Program-made: the position numbers and the translations under genes
Shown here: piece by piece, positions 37,705-46,071 of the stretch
Layout: each line of letters starts with the position of its first letter
How positions within the stretch are numbered: the first letter of the stretch is position 1
Notes under the pieces: generated by a model
What the model saw: the letters and a program-made list of their open reading frames with translations, nothing else
Databases searched by the model: none
Told to the model about the DNA's origin: nothing
Origin: Prado023 sp963747335
GTDB taxonomy: Bacteria; Actinomycetota; Actinomycetes; S36-B12; CAIYMF01
DNA length: 64,000 nt
Direction: 5' to 3'
NCBI GenBank assembly: GCA_963747335.1
Contig: CAVVEV010000008.1
Coordinates: 185,954-249,953 of the forward strand

Positions 37705-38720
37705 GCGCGCACCTGCGGACCCAGGCCCGCTGCGCGGAGCCGGGCCGCCAGCTCGTAGAGGGCTCCCAGGTCGATCCCGGTGGGGATGTGCGGCAGGGAC
37801 AGCTGGGGCAGGGACAATTGGGTCAGGGTCTCGCGCTCCTGCTCGGCGACCGCCACCCGCTCGGCGTGGTCCTGCGCCTCCTCGACCAGGGCATCGACCA
37901 CCTCGTCGACGGTGCGCGGGTCCCGGGAGGTGATCACGTCGGCGGCGGCCACCGATGCCGCCATCGCTGCACGATCGAGCACCCCGGCCAGGGAATCGGC
38001 GCGCTGGTCAGCGGTGAGCAGCGGTGGTCTGTCGGAGTTGATGATGACCGCCCCGACGGGCAGGCCCTCGTCCTTCAGGTGGCCCACACCGTCGATGGTC
38101 TCCTGGACCGGCATCTCCTCGAGCAGGGTCACCAGGTGCACGGCGGTCCGCGGGGAGGACATCACGGCCATCACCGACTTCGCCTGGCTGTGGATCGGAC
38201 CCATCCGGGCGATCCCGGCGACCTCGGAGTTGACGTTGAGGAAGCGGGTGATCCGCCCCGTGGGTGGGGCGTCCATGACGACGGCGTCGAACACCGGCTT
38301 CCCATCCTTGGTCCGCTTGACGGCCTCGATGGCCTTGCCGGTCAGCAGGACGTCGCGCACCCCCGGGGCGATCGTGGTGGCGAAGTCGATGGCCCCGATG
38401 CGCGACAGTGCGGAGCCGGCCCGCCGCAGGTTGTAGAACATCTCCAGGTACTCCAGCAGGGCGGCCTCGGGGTCGACTGCCAGCGCGCGCACCTCGCCGC
38501 CGTCCGGGGCCCGGGCCACGCGGCGCTCCTCGTAGGGCAGGGGGGCGGTGTCGAACAGCTGCGCGATCCCCTGGCGGCCCTCGACCTCCATCAGCAGCGT
38601 CCGTCGGCCCTCGGCGGCCAGCGCGAGCGCCAGCGCGGCGGCCACCGTGGTCTTGCCCGCACCGCCCTTGCCCGAGACGATGTGCAGCCGCACGTCGGGG
38701 AACAGCCGGGGCGCGCTCAC
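37701..38720 (-). CDS. ArsA/Get3-type ATPase, first subunit
   Basis: The 339-residue protein has Walker A SGKGGAGKTTVAAALALALA near residue 18 and MDAPPTGRITRFLNV as switch II. The GTG at 38720 lies seven bases after TAGTCT (38728-38733 on the complement), again a leaderless layout; the open frame upstream of it is short and lacks a ribosome site. Near residue 305 a small in-frame duplication gives QLSLPQLSLP. Confidence 0.92.
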   Translation of the reverse strand: MSAPRLFPDVRLHIVSGKGGAGKTTVAAALALALAAEGRRTLLMEVEGRQGIAQLFDTAPLPYEERRVARAPDGGEVRALAVDPEAALLEYLEMFYNLRRAGSALSRIGAIDFATTIAPGVRDVLLTGKAIEAVKRTKDGKPVFDAVVMDAPPTGRITRFLNVNSEVAGIARMGPIHSQAKSVMAVMSSPRTAVHLVTLLEEMPVQETIDGVGHLKDEGLPVGAVIINSDRPPLLTADQRADSLAGVLDRAAMAASVAAADVITSRDPRTVDEVVDALVEEAQDHAERVAVAEQERETLTQLSLPQLSLPHIPTGIDLGALYELAARLRAAGLGPQVRA

Positions 38721-38777
38721 CCTCGGAAGACTATTGCGCCAGGCGCCCACGTGCCCGGCCCAAGGCCTGCGTGGGGC

Positions 38778-39602
38778 CTACGACCCGATGCTCGGCGTCC
38801 GGTCAGTCAGGTACTCGACCTGGGCGGCCAGGGACAGCCGGGCGGCCCAGCGCAGCGCCGGTGGAACCTCCGGGTACACCACGGCCAGCAGGGCATCGGG
38901 CTCGGTCGTGCCGGCAGCCATCGCTGCGGACACGAGCGCCAGGCGCTCCCGTCGGTGCTCGACGTAGTCGGCCAGCAGGCCCGCGGGGTCGGGGTTGGCA
39001 GGCCCGTGCCCGGGCAGGACCCACTCGGCGCCGGTGTGCCCGGCGAGTTCGGCCAAGCGCGCCAGCGACGCGAGGTAGGCCCCCAGATGTCCATCAGGGT
39101 GGGCTATGACAGCGCTTCCCCGTCCCAGGACTGTGTCCCCGGTGAGCAGGGCGCCGTCGGCGGGCAGGAGGAACGTCAGGCTGTCGGCGGTGTGCCCTGG
39201 TGTCGCGACCACGGACACCTCCAGACCGCCGACGGTCACCACCTGACCATCGCCCAGCCCCTCGTCGCCCAGGCGCTGGGCTGGGTCCAGGGCCCGGACA
39301 GGGGCCCCGGTCAGGTCGTGCAGGCTGCGGGCACCGGCGCTGTGGTCGGCATGTCCGTGGGTCAGCAGGATCAGGTCGATCCGGCTGTCGAAGTCCTGCG
39401 CCGTCTGAACGAGGGCGGCGAGGTGGACCGGGTCATCGGGACCTGGATCGACCAGGACGGCGCTGTCGGAGCCCGGCTCCACGAGCAACCAGGAGTTGGT
39501 CCCGTCCAAGGTCATCCAGCTGGCGTTCGGTGCCAGCACGGCGGTGGCGCGCGATGTGACCCTGCCGGCGTCCCACGGACCCGACGAACCGAGCGGGCGC
39601 AT
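38778..39602 (-). CDS. Metallo-beta-lactamase fold hydrolase
   Basis: The 274-residue protein has the zinc site LTHGHADHSAGARSL near residue 82, VATPGHTADSLTFLL, TGDTVLG and LPGHGPANPDP, and resembles LACTB2-like hydrolases or nucleases. The C-terminal winged-helix-like part ends EYLTDRTPSIGS. ATG at 39602 overlaps the Nudix stop (ATGA). The neighbourhood matches mycobacterial Rv3677c. Substrate unknown. Confidence 0.92.
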   Translation of the reverse strand: MRPLGSSGPWDAGRVTSRATAVLAPNASWMTLDGTNSWLLVEPGSDSAVLVDPGPDDPVHLAALVQTAQDFDSRIDLILLTHGHADHSAGARSLHDLTGAPVRALDPAQRLGDEGLGDGQVVTVGGLEVSVVATPGHTADSLTFLLPADGALLTGDTVLGRGSAVIAHPDGHLGAYLASLARLAELAGHTGAEWVLPGHGPANPDPAGLLADYVEHRRERLALVSAAMAAGTTEPDALLAVVYPEVPPALRWAARLSLAAQVEYLTDRTPSIGS

Positions 39603-40466
39603 CAGCGCGTTCCCCGCTCCTCGGACCCCAGCGGCTGGGAGGTGCCGGAGAGGACCTCACCGGTGTAGGCGTGGACAAGGACCCAGGTCAGGTCGTCGCC
39701 GGCCATCTGTGCCCGCGGCAGCAGCGGCACGACCTCTCGGGTCCGTGCCCAGTGCAGCGCATCACCGACCGAGCGCTGACCGGCGAGGTCGGCCAGCACC
39801 GCGACCGTGGGGGGCAGCATGGCCAGCGCGCCCCGGCGGTACTCGGACAGCGCCTCAGCGGGGGCCAGCCAGTGGGCGGAGTCGGTCTCGGTGTCGTGGG
39901 CGTCGACGTCCTGACCGGGGGGAAGTGCGGCGGCCAGGAAGCGGGTGTCGAATCGGCGGCTCTCGACCTCGGGGGTGATCCAGTGCGCGATCGGGACCAG
40001 CAGGTCGGCCTGGATGTGCAGCCTGCGCCGGCGCAGGACCGAGGGGAACCCGCCGGCGGTCTCGCTGGCCTGACGGTCCCGCGCCCAACTGGAGTCGGGA
40101 ACCGCGGGGCGCCCGGACCGGTCGACGGCGAGCAGGACCCCGGCCTCCTCGAAGGTCTCGCGGATCCCCGCGACGATCAGGGCGCGCGCCAGGTCCGGGT
40201 CGGTCCAGGGTCCGACCCGCACCGTGCCCCGGATCGTGGGCTCGCGAGTCCTGTGCCAGGTCCACCCGGCCGCCGGGGAACACGTGCATCCCGGGGGCGA
40301 AGGCCATCGAGTCCGGCCGTCGCATGAGCAGGACCTCGAGGCCCGCGGTACCGTCGCGCAGCAGGACGATGGTGGCCGCATTGTGCGACTCAGGTGGCTC
40401 CCAGGGTCCGCCCTGGGCGAGCATCCGGGCCCGCTGCACCAGCTCGGGCGGCATCTCCAGGACCAT
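39602..40466 (-). CDS. Nudix hydrolase (frameshifted)
   Basis: From ATG 40466 the protein reads NAATIVLLRDGTAGLEVLLMRRPDSM and FAPGMHVFPGGRVDLAQDSR, then loses frame near 40243-40247; in the next frame REPTIRGTVRVGPWTDPD leads into a good Nudix helix (ARALIVAGIRETFEEAGVLL) and about 190 further residues to 39602. Removing one base gives 287 residues. The long spacing between the GG and REx2EE parts fits the NUDT19-like Nudix branch. ridA ends directly before it. Substrate unknown. Confidence 0.85.
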
Positions 40467-40928
40467 TCAGGCGATCTCCACGATGACCTCGACCTCGACG
40501 GGGGCGTCCAGCGGCAGGACCGCGACCCCCACGGCGGAGCGGGCGTGCACCCCGGCGTCGCCGAAGGCGGCGCCCAGCAGCTCGCTGGCGCCGTTGACGA
40601 CGCCCGGTTGGCCGCTGAACCCCGGGTCGCTGGCCACGAACCCGACCACCTTGACCACGCGCACGACCCGGTCGAGGTCACCGACGAGGGCCCGGATTGC
40701 GGCGATCGCGTTCAGGGCGCACTGCGCGGCCATCGCAGCGGCCTGCTCCGGGGTGACCTCCGCCCCGACCTTGCCCGTGCCCATGAGGACGCCGGAGACC
40801 AGGGGCAGCTGGCCGGAGGTGTAGACCAGACTGCCGGTCTGGACCGCCGGCACGTAGACGGCCACCGGCGGGGCCACGTCGGGGACGGTGTGACCCAGCG
40901 CGGACAGGCGCTCCTCGACGGCCCCCAT
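40467..40928 (-). CDS. RidA family protein
   Basis: RidA proteins hydrolyse reactive enamine/imine intermediates of PLP enzymes. The 153-residue protein contains VYTSGQLPLVSG, QCALNAIAAIRALVGDLDRVVRVVKVVGFVAS, a substrate-site Gly/Arg region (HARSAVGVAVLPLDAPVEVEVI). ATG at 40928 was taken over a longer frame because it is the family start (MGAVEERLSALGH). It corresponds to mycobacterial Rv3678c and lies one base after the DUF4177 gene. Confidence 0.92.
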   Translation of the reverse strand: MGAVEERLSALGHTVPDVAPPVAVYVPAVQTGSLVYTSGQLPLVSGVLMGTGKVGAEVTPEQAAAMAAQCALNAIAAIRALVGDLDRVVRVVKVVGFVASDPGFSGQPGVVNGASELLGAAFGDAGVHARSAVGVAVLPLDAPVEVEVIVEIA

Positions 40929-40929
40929 G

Positions 40930-41094
40930 TCAGGCCAGGGGTCGCTTGAAGTAGGCGACCAGCTGCTCCGGGTTGGGTCCGGGGACGACCTGGACCAGTT
41001 CCCAGCCATCGGTGCCCCAGTTGTTCAGGATCTGTTGTGTCGCGTGGATCAGCAGGGGTGCGGTGGCGTACTCCCACCGGGTGCGTTCAGCCAT
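40930..41094 (-). CDS. DUF4177 small protein
   Basis: A 54-residue protein with the hallmarks WEYATAPLLIHATQQILNNW and DGWELVQVV. DUF4177 proteins of this size lie between ridA and crp in most actinobacteria and have no known function. ATG 41094 is six bases after TACATT (41101-41106 on the complement), consistent with a leaderless message. Confidence 0.9.
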   Translation of the reverse strand: MAERTRWEYATAPLLIHATQQILNNWGTDGWELVQVVPGPNPEQLVAYFKRPLA

Positions 41095-41139
41095 GGGGTC
41101 AATGTAGCGGCCTTGGCCGGCACCGTCCCCTCGCATTCC

Positions 41140-41814
41140 TCAGCGGGCGCGCTGCTCCAGCCGGGGGACGTCGATCAGGGTCACCTGGCGCTGCTCGATG
41201 CGGATCCACCCGCGCTGGGAGAAGTCCGCCAGCGCCTTGTTCACCGTCTCCCGGGAGGCCCCGACAAGCTGGGCGAGCTCCTCCTGGGTCAGGTCGTGGC
41301 TCACGAGCAGGCCGTCGGGGGTCTCGTCGCCGAACTTGGACCCCAGTTCGAGCAGGGCCTTGGCCACCCGGCCGGGGACGTCGGAGAACACGAGGTCGGC
41401 CATGGCCTCGTTCGTCCGGCGCAGGCGTCGGGCCAGGGAGGCCAGGAGCGCAACGGCCATGTCCGGCCGCCCGACCAACCACGGGAGCAGCGCCTCATGT
41501 CCCATGGACAGGACCTTGGTCTTGGTCACGGCCACGGCGGTGGCCGTGCGCGGACCGGGATCGAACAGCGAGAGCTCGCCGAGCATCTCACCGGCACCGA
41601 GCACGGCGATCAGGGACTCACGGCCGTCGGTCGCGGTGTGGCCGAGCTTGATCTTGCCGGACTCGATCAGGAACAGCTTGTCCCCGACCTCGCCCTCGGT
41701 GAACAGGACGTCGCCCTTGGTCAGGCGCACCTCGACCATCGACGCACGCATCGCGGCGGCTGCGTCGTCGTCCAGGGCAGTGAACAGTGGCGCGGAGCGC
41801 AGCCGATCCTGCAC
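41140..41814 (-). CDS. crp: Crp/Fnr family transcription regulator (Crp/GlxR type)
   Basis: The 224-residue regulator has a cyclic-nucleotide-binding jelly roll with GEMLGELSLFDPGPRTATAVA (cAMP-site Glu and Arg), a long dimerisation helix, and a winged helix-turn-helix with LTQEELAQLVGASRETVNKAL, the recognition helix that reads TGTGA half-sites in GlxR and mycobacterial CRP. It occupies the conserved Rv3676 position. No convincing TGTGA-N6-TCACA site was found at its own promoter. Confidence 0.95.
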   Translation of the reverse strand: MQDRLRSAPLFTALDDDAAAAMRASMVEVRLTKGDVLFTEGEVGDKLFLIESGKIKLGHTATDGRESLIAVLGAGEMLGELSLFDPGPRTATAVAVTKTKVLSMGHEALLPWLVGRPDMAVALLASLARRLRRTNEAMADLVFSDVPGRVAKALLELGSKFGDETPDGLLVSHDLTQEELAQLVGASRETVNKALADFSQRGWIRIEQRQVTLIDVPRLEQRAR

Positions 41815-41874
41815 GGGGTGACTCCTCCCATGGGCATGCGGTACTGGCCCCCGCAGGGCTCACACAGTAGTGGC

Positions 41875-42372
41875 CTAGCGCAGCCCGATGTCGGGCAGCG
41901 CGGTGAGCGCGAGGGTCGGATCCTGCCGGTAGCGGGCGATCAGCTGCGCGGTGGCCTCGTCCAGGCGCTGATGGATCTCGCGCCGCAGCGCTGAGATGTC
42001 GGTCTCCACCGCGCGCAGCTCCTCGACGAAGGCGGTCACGGCCACGGCGTCCCGGGAGTCCACGACCCGTGTCCACAGCCCGTGGAGGTCCGGCAGGGCA
42101 TCGATGTCGTCGGCGGGCTTCACCGACAGGTTGGCCAGGCGTCGATGCACCGCCCCGCTCTCGGCCAGCACGGAGGTCAGCCGCTCGACGATGTCCCCAT
42201 CCGAGCTGCCCCTGGTCAGCAGGTCGATCCGCGCCTGGATGATCCGGCGCCAGTAGGACACCCGCGACTCCTCGTCGCCGAGCTCGCGACGCAGGTCGCG
42301 CAGGTCCTCGAGGGTCAGCCCGGAGTAGGCCGGATCCACCTCGGGCGGTGTCGGCGGGGGCTTGGTTGCCAT
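41875..42372 (-). CDS. RsiG-like c-di-GMP-binding anti-sigma factor
   Basis: The 165-residue helical protein contains, at about residues 33-49, an exact E(X)3S(X)2R(X)3Q(X)3D pattern (ESRVSYWRRIIQARID), the c-di-GMP-binding signature of RsiG, which holds the sporulation sigma factor WhiG in Streptomyces. A second, degenerate copy (ETDISALRREIHQRLD, His for Gln) lies near 125-140, so the protein has the two-helix layout of the monomeric Streptomyces form. ATG at 42372 has GGAGAG upstream. WhiG and diguanylate cyclases are not in the window. The family is often misnamed as a transporter component. Confidence 0.8.
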   Translation of the reverse strand: MATKPPPTPPEVDPAYSGLTLEDLRDLRRELGDEESRVSYWRRIIQARIDLLTRGSSDGDIVERLTSVLAESGAVHRRLANLSVKPADDIDALPDLHGLWTRVVDSRDAVAVTAFVEELRAVETDISALRREIHQRLDEATAQLIARYRQDPTLALTALPDIGLR

Positions 42373-42420
42373 GGCTCTCCAGCAGGCTCGGGTGGCACGG
42401 ATCGGGCCTAGGCTATCCAC

Positions 42421-43128
42421 ATGCCCACCCCCGTACCCCCGGCGACGCGCACGGCGCTGGTCCGACGGGCGCGGCGGATGGGCCGGATCCTGGCCGAGAC
42501 CTACCCCGATGCGCACTGCGAGCTGGACTTCCAGTCGCCGTATCAGCTCCTGGTCGCGACGATCCTCTCCGCGCAGTGCACCGATGTCCGGGTCAACATG
42601 GTGACCCCGCTCGTCTTCGCGGCCTACCCGACTGCTGCCGACCTGGCCGCTGCGGACCGCTCTGAGCTCGAGGCGATGATCGAGTCCACCGGCTTCTTCC
42701 GGGCGAAGTCGGCCTCGCTGCAGGGCATGGCCGCCCGGCTGGTGGATGCCTATGGCGGGGAGGTGCCGGGGCGCCTGAAGGACCTCGTCACCCTGCCCGG
42801 CGTGGGTCGCAAGACCGCCAACGTGGTGCTCGGCAACGCCTTCGACGTTCCCGGGATCACCGTGGACACGCACTTCGGCCGGCTCTCACGGCGGTTCGGA
42901 TGGACCACGGCCGAGGACCCCGAGAAGGTGGAGGCCGAGGTCGGGTCGCTGTTCCCGAAGTCGCAGTGGACAGCGCTGTCGCACCGGCTGATCTGGCACG
43001 GCCGTCGGATTTGCTTCGCCCGGACCCCAGCGTGCGGTGCCTGCCCGCTGGCCCAGCTGTGCCCCAGCTTCGGGGAGGGTCAGACGGACCCGGTGAAGGC
43101 TGCGAAGCTGGTCAAGGGCACCCCATGA
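42421..43128 (+). CDS. nth: Endonuclease III
   Basis: Nth is a bifunctional DNA glycosylase/AP lyase removing oxidised pyrimidines. The 235-residue protein has the helix-hairpin-helix LVTLPGVGRKTANVVLG with the catalytic Lys, the Asp in VDTHFGRLSRRFGW, and a C-terminal iron-sulfur loop C-X6-C-X2-C-X5-C (CFARTPACGACPLAQLC). ATG 42421 follows TAGGCT (42409-42414) by six bases. It overlaps the next gene (ATGA). Confidence 0.97.
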   Translation: MPTPVPPATRTALVRRARRMGRILAETYPDAHCELDFQSPYQLLVATILSAQCTDVRVNMVTPLVFAAYPTAADLAAADRSELEAMIESTGFFRAKSASLQGMAARLVDAYGGEVPGRLKDLVTLPGVGRKTANVVLGNAFDVPGITVDTHFGRLSRRFGWTTAEDPEKVEAEVGSLFPKSQWTALSHRLIWHGRRICFARTPACGACPLAQLCPSFGEGQTDPVKAAKLVKGTP

Positions 43129-43868
43129 GCAGCCAGGACGAGTCGCACCCGACGGCGGGCCCGCCCGGGGGCCCGACCGACGAACTGACCGGCCGCGCGA
43201 CGGACGGCTTGCTCGGGGGCTCGAGCGACGAGCACGGCTCGGGCGCCTTCCCCGGATGGTTCTCCGAGTTCCTGGGCGCCATCGACGGCGTGGCCGGTCA
43301 CGAGCTGTCGCGGTTCACCCCACCGCGGGACTCCGAGACCCGGTCCTCGGCGGTGCTCATCCTCTTCGGCGAGGGCCCGTACGGCCCCGACGTGCTTCTC
43401 ATCGAACGGGCGGCCGACATGCGCTCGCACGCCGGGCAGCCGGCCTTCCCCGGCGGGGGAGTCGATCCGCAGGACGACGGCCCGGTCGCCGCGGCCCTGC
43501 GCGAGGCCCAGGAGGAGACCGGGCTGGTGCCCACCGGGGTCACGGTGGCGCGCGTCCTGCCCGACCTCTGGCTGCCGCCCAGCGGCTACACCGTCACCCC
43601 CGTGATCGGTTACTGGCACATGCCGTCCCCGATCTGGGCGGCCGATCCCCGGGAGGTCGCCCGCGCTGAGCGGATCCCGCTGGCGAGCCTGGTCGACCCG
43701 GCGAATCGGGTCACGGTCGTGCACCCGTCGGGCTACCGGGGCCCCGGGTTCCAGGTGGCGGAGATGCTGGTGTGGGGGTTCACGGCGGGCCTGCTCGACC
43801 GGCTGCTCGACCTCGCGGGCTGGTCGCGTCCGTGGCCGACGGAGCGTGAGGTCGGGATCTCCTGGTGA
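43125..43868 (+). CDS. Nudix hydrolase, CoA pyrophosphatase-like
   Basis: The 247-residue protein has an intact Nudix box, GGVDPQDDGPVAAALREAQEETGL, preceded by the LIERAADMRSHAGQPAFPGGG segment typical of the CoA-diphosphatase (NudL) branch. The first 45 residues are Gly/Asp-rich and probably disordered. It corresponds to mycobacterial Rv3672c between nth and marP. The start overlaps nth, the end overlaps the protease gene. Confidence 0.9.
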   Translation: MSSQDESHPTAGPPGGPTDELTGRATDGLLGGSSDEHGSGAFPGWFSEFLGAIDGVAGHELSRFTPPRDSETRSSAVLILFGEGPYGPDVLLIERAADMRSHAGQPAFPGGGVDPQDDGPVAAALREAQEETGLVPTGVTVARVLPDLWLPPSGYTVTPVIGYWHMPSPIWAADPREVARAERIPLASLVDPANRVTVVHPSGYRGPGFQVAEMLVWGFTAGLLDRLLDLAGWSRPWPTEREVGISW

Positions 43869-45043
43869 GCACGAACTGGATCGACATCGCGCTGCTCGTG
43901 GGGCTCCTGGTGGTGGCGATCGCCGGGTGGCGATCCGGGGTCATCACCACGGCGGCCTCCTTCGCCGGCTTCATCGGTGGCGCCCTCTGCGGGGCCTGGC
44001 TGGTGCCGCGCCTGCTGTCCGATCAGGAGTGGCCCGCGTTCCTCCAGGCCATGGCCACGCTGGCCGGGATGTTCGTCCTCGGCGTCATCGGCCAGGCGAT
44101 CCTGGGGTTCGCTGGGCGCACGGTGCGCGATGCGCTCGACTTCCGCCCCATCCGGGTGGTGGACAGCGCCTCGGGCATGGTCGTGAGCATCCTGGCGTTC
44201 CTGCTGTGCGCGTGGATGGTGCTGTCGGTGGCGGCGTCCAGCTCCCTGGGGCCCACGTCCGAGCAGGTCCGGGCCTCCCGCGGGTTCCCCCTGCTCGACC
44301 AGGTCCTGGCCGGGCCCGGGGGGATGCTGCTCGATGACGCGCGCGAGCTGCTGGCCACCATCGACGTGCCCAGCCTGCCGTTCAACCCGGCCACGCTCCC
44401 GCAGGTCGAGGACCCGGCCGATGTGGACGTCTCCGCCGCAGCCGCCGAGGTGGCGCGCGCCTCGGTCCTCCAGGTGTCCACCACCTCGACCCGCTGCGGG
44501 TCCTCGTCATTGGGCTCGGGCGTCATGGTCAGCCCCGGTCGGGTGGCCACGAACGCCCACGTGGTGGCCGGTGCCGGCCGGATCACCGTGCGCTCGGCTA
44601 ACGAACGGGCGGCCCGCGGCGCACGACTCGTGTACCTCGATCCGGCGAACGACATCGCGATCCTGCATGTGCCCGGGCTCGAGGCCCCCGTGCCCCCGTG
44701 GTCCGCCGAGGCCCCCCGCGGGACGGAGGCCGTGGTGGCCGGGTATCCCGGTGGGGGCCGCCTCACGCTCGGCGAGGCGCGTGTCCGGGGCCAGATCCTG
44801 GTCGCCGACGACCAAGGGTCGGGCAGTCGCGAGGTGCACGTGTTCCGCGGCCTGGTGCGCCCGGGCAACTCGGGCGGCGCCTTGCTCGCCCTGGACGGGT
44901 CGGTCATCGGACTCGTCTTCGCCAACGCCCAGGACGACGACCAGACCGGCTTCGCCCTCACAGAGGCCGAGGTCCAGAAGGCCATCGAGGCGACCAGGGC
45001 GGCCACGAACGAGGTCCCCTCAGGCGCCTGCCGGGCCCTCTAG
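43865..45043 (+). CDS. MarP-like membrane serine protease
   Basis: The 392-residue protein joins a CvpA-like four-helix membrane domain (about 5-125) to a periplasmic trypsin-like protease with catalytic His in ATNAHVVAG, Asp in DPANDIAIL and Ser in VRPGNSGGALLA. Two cysteines (STRCGSS and SGACRAL) probably form the stabilising disulfide known from mycobacterial MarP (Rv3671c), which protects against acid and oxidative stress. GTG start overlaps the Nudix stop. Confidence 0.93.
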   Translation: MSTNWIDIALLVGLLVVAIAGWRSGVITTAASFAGFIGGALCGAWLVPRLLSDQEWPAFLQAMATLAGMFVLGVIGQAILGFAGRTVRDALDFRPIRVVDSASGMVVSILAFLLCAWMVLSVAASSSLGPTSEQVRASRGFPLLDQVLAGPGGMLLDDARELLATIDVPSLPFNPATLPQVEDPADVDVSAAAAEVARASVLQVSTTSTRCGSSSLGSGVMVSPGRVATNAHVVAGAGRITVRSANERAARGARLVYLDPANDIAILHVPGLEAPVPPWSAEAPRGTEAVVAGYPGGGRLTLGEARVRGQILVADDQGSGSREVHVFRGLVRPGNSGGALLALDGSVIGLVFANAQDDDQTGFALTEAEVQKAIEATRAATNEVPSGACRAL

Positions 45044-45053
45044 CTCCAGGGGA

Positions 45054-45116
45054 TTCGTCCAACTCTCGAGCGCCGGGAGCGACTTCGTCGGACTCTCGGG
45101 CCTCCCGACGGCTCCC
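45054..45116. repeat. Tandem 30-base repeat with GGGAG...GACGG-CTCCC frame
   Basis: TTCGTCCAACTCTCGAG (45054-45070) and TTCGTCGGACTCTCGGG (45084-45100) match at 14 of 17 positions. Within the same stretch GGGAG (45075-45079) and GACGG-CTCCC (45107-45116) repeat the outer parts of the tRNA-trailing elements. It lies between converging genes and may also act as a terminator. Confidence 0.5.
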
Positions 45117-45159
45117 AACTTGGATCGGATCATGATCTTGGGCTCGGGGGTAGGGCGGG

Positions 45160-46071
45160 TCAGCGGGCGGCGAGCCACTCCAGGAGGGTGGCGTTGAACT
45201 CCTCGGGGCGCTCCTCGTGGGGGAAGTGCCCCGCCGCGATCTCCGTGTACGTGTAGGGCCCCGTGACGTAGGCCTCCGATCCCTGGGCGCTGCTGGGGAG
45301 CACGGCTGGGTCAGCAGCCCCCTGCACGTGCAGCACCGGGGCTGTGACCGGGACCTTCATCCGTCGGGCGTACCGGATCCCGTCGGGCCGCGGCACCGAG
45401 CGCAACGCCCACCGGTGGTACTCCAGTGCGCAGTGCGCGGTGTTGAGCAGCAGCATCGCCGCCCGGTATGTCGCGTCGGTGTGGTCGTCCGGCCAGGCCG
45501 GGGTGGCGGACCACGCGCGCAGCAGGTGCCCGACCTCCGAGGCCCCGTTCTCCAGCAGGTCGCGCTCGGGCGATGCCGGCATCTGGTAGCCGAAGGCATA
45601 GGCCGACGCCTTGCGCTGTGCTGCGTCCCCCAGCAGGGAGGCCCGCAGCCGTCGTGGGTGCGGCATCGACACCGGGACGATCCCACGGATGGCCTCCGGG
45701 TGCGTGACCGCGGCCGTCCACGCCAGGAACCCGCCCCAGCCGTGACCCACCACGACCGCGTCGCGCGAGCCCAGGGATCGGATCACGCCGCTGACGTCCG
45801 CGGAGAGCGTGAACGGGTCGTAGCCCCGCGGCGGGTGGTCGGATCCGGCGTAGCCGCGCAGGTCCATGGCCGCCGCGTGGTAGCCGGCCTCGGCAAGGGC
45901 CGGCAGCGCGTGGCGCCAGGTCCACCAGAACGTCGGGAAGCCGTGCAGCAGCAGGACCAGGGGTCCCTCGCCCATCTCGGCGACGTGGAACCGGGAGCCG
46001 TTCGCGGGCACATCCCGGTGCGTCCATGGCCCGTCGACGCGGACGACCTCCTCGGGATCGAGGAGGGTCAC
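45160..46071 (-). CDS. Alpha/beta hydrolase, epoxide-hydrolase-like
   Basis: The 303-residue protein has the oxyanion HGFPTFWWTWRH, MDLRGYAGSDHPP, a nucleophile elbow VVVGHGWGGFLAW where the usual Asp/Ser is replaced by Gly-Trp (GHGWGG: Trp in the nucleophile position), and a late AAGHFPHEERPEEF with the catalytic His. The family and location match mycobacterial ephE (Rv3670), whose nucleophile is Asp. The missing nucleophile makes activity doubtful. GTG start 46071 overlaps the upstream stop. Confidence 0.88.
   Translation of the reverse strand: MTLLDPEEVVRVDGPWTHRDVPANGSRFHVAEMGEGPLVLLLHGFPTFWWTWRHALPALAEAGYHAAAMDLRGYAGSDHPPRGYDPFTLSADVSGVIRSLGSRDAVVVGHGWGGFLAWTAAVTHPEAIRGIVPVSMPHPRRLRASLLGDAAQRKASAYAFGYQMPASPERDLLENGASEVGHLLRAWSATPAWPDDHTDATYRAAMLLLNTAHCALEYHRWALRSVPRPDGIRYARRMKVPVTAPVLHVQGAADPAVLPSSAQGSEAYVTGPYTYTEIAAGHFPHEERPEEFNATLLEWLAAR

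Noticed and set aside
36517..38720. Arsenite efflux operon
   Set aside because: The two ArsA-type ATPases lack arsB, arsR or arsC neighbours and match the housekeeping actinobacterial pair.
41815..41874. Crp autoregulatory site upstream of crp
   Set aside because: The gap has a CTCACACAG half-site but no TGTGA partner at the right spacing.
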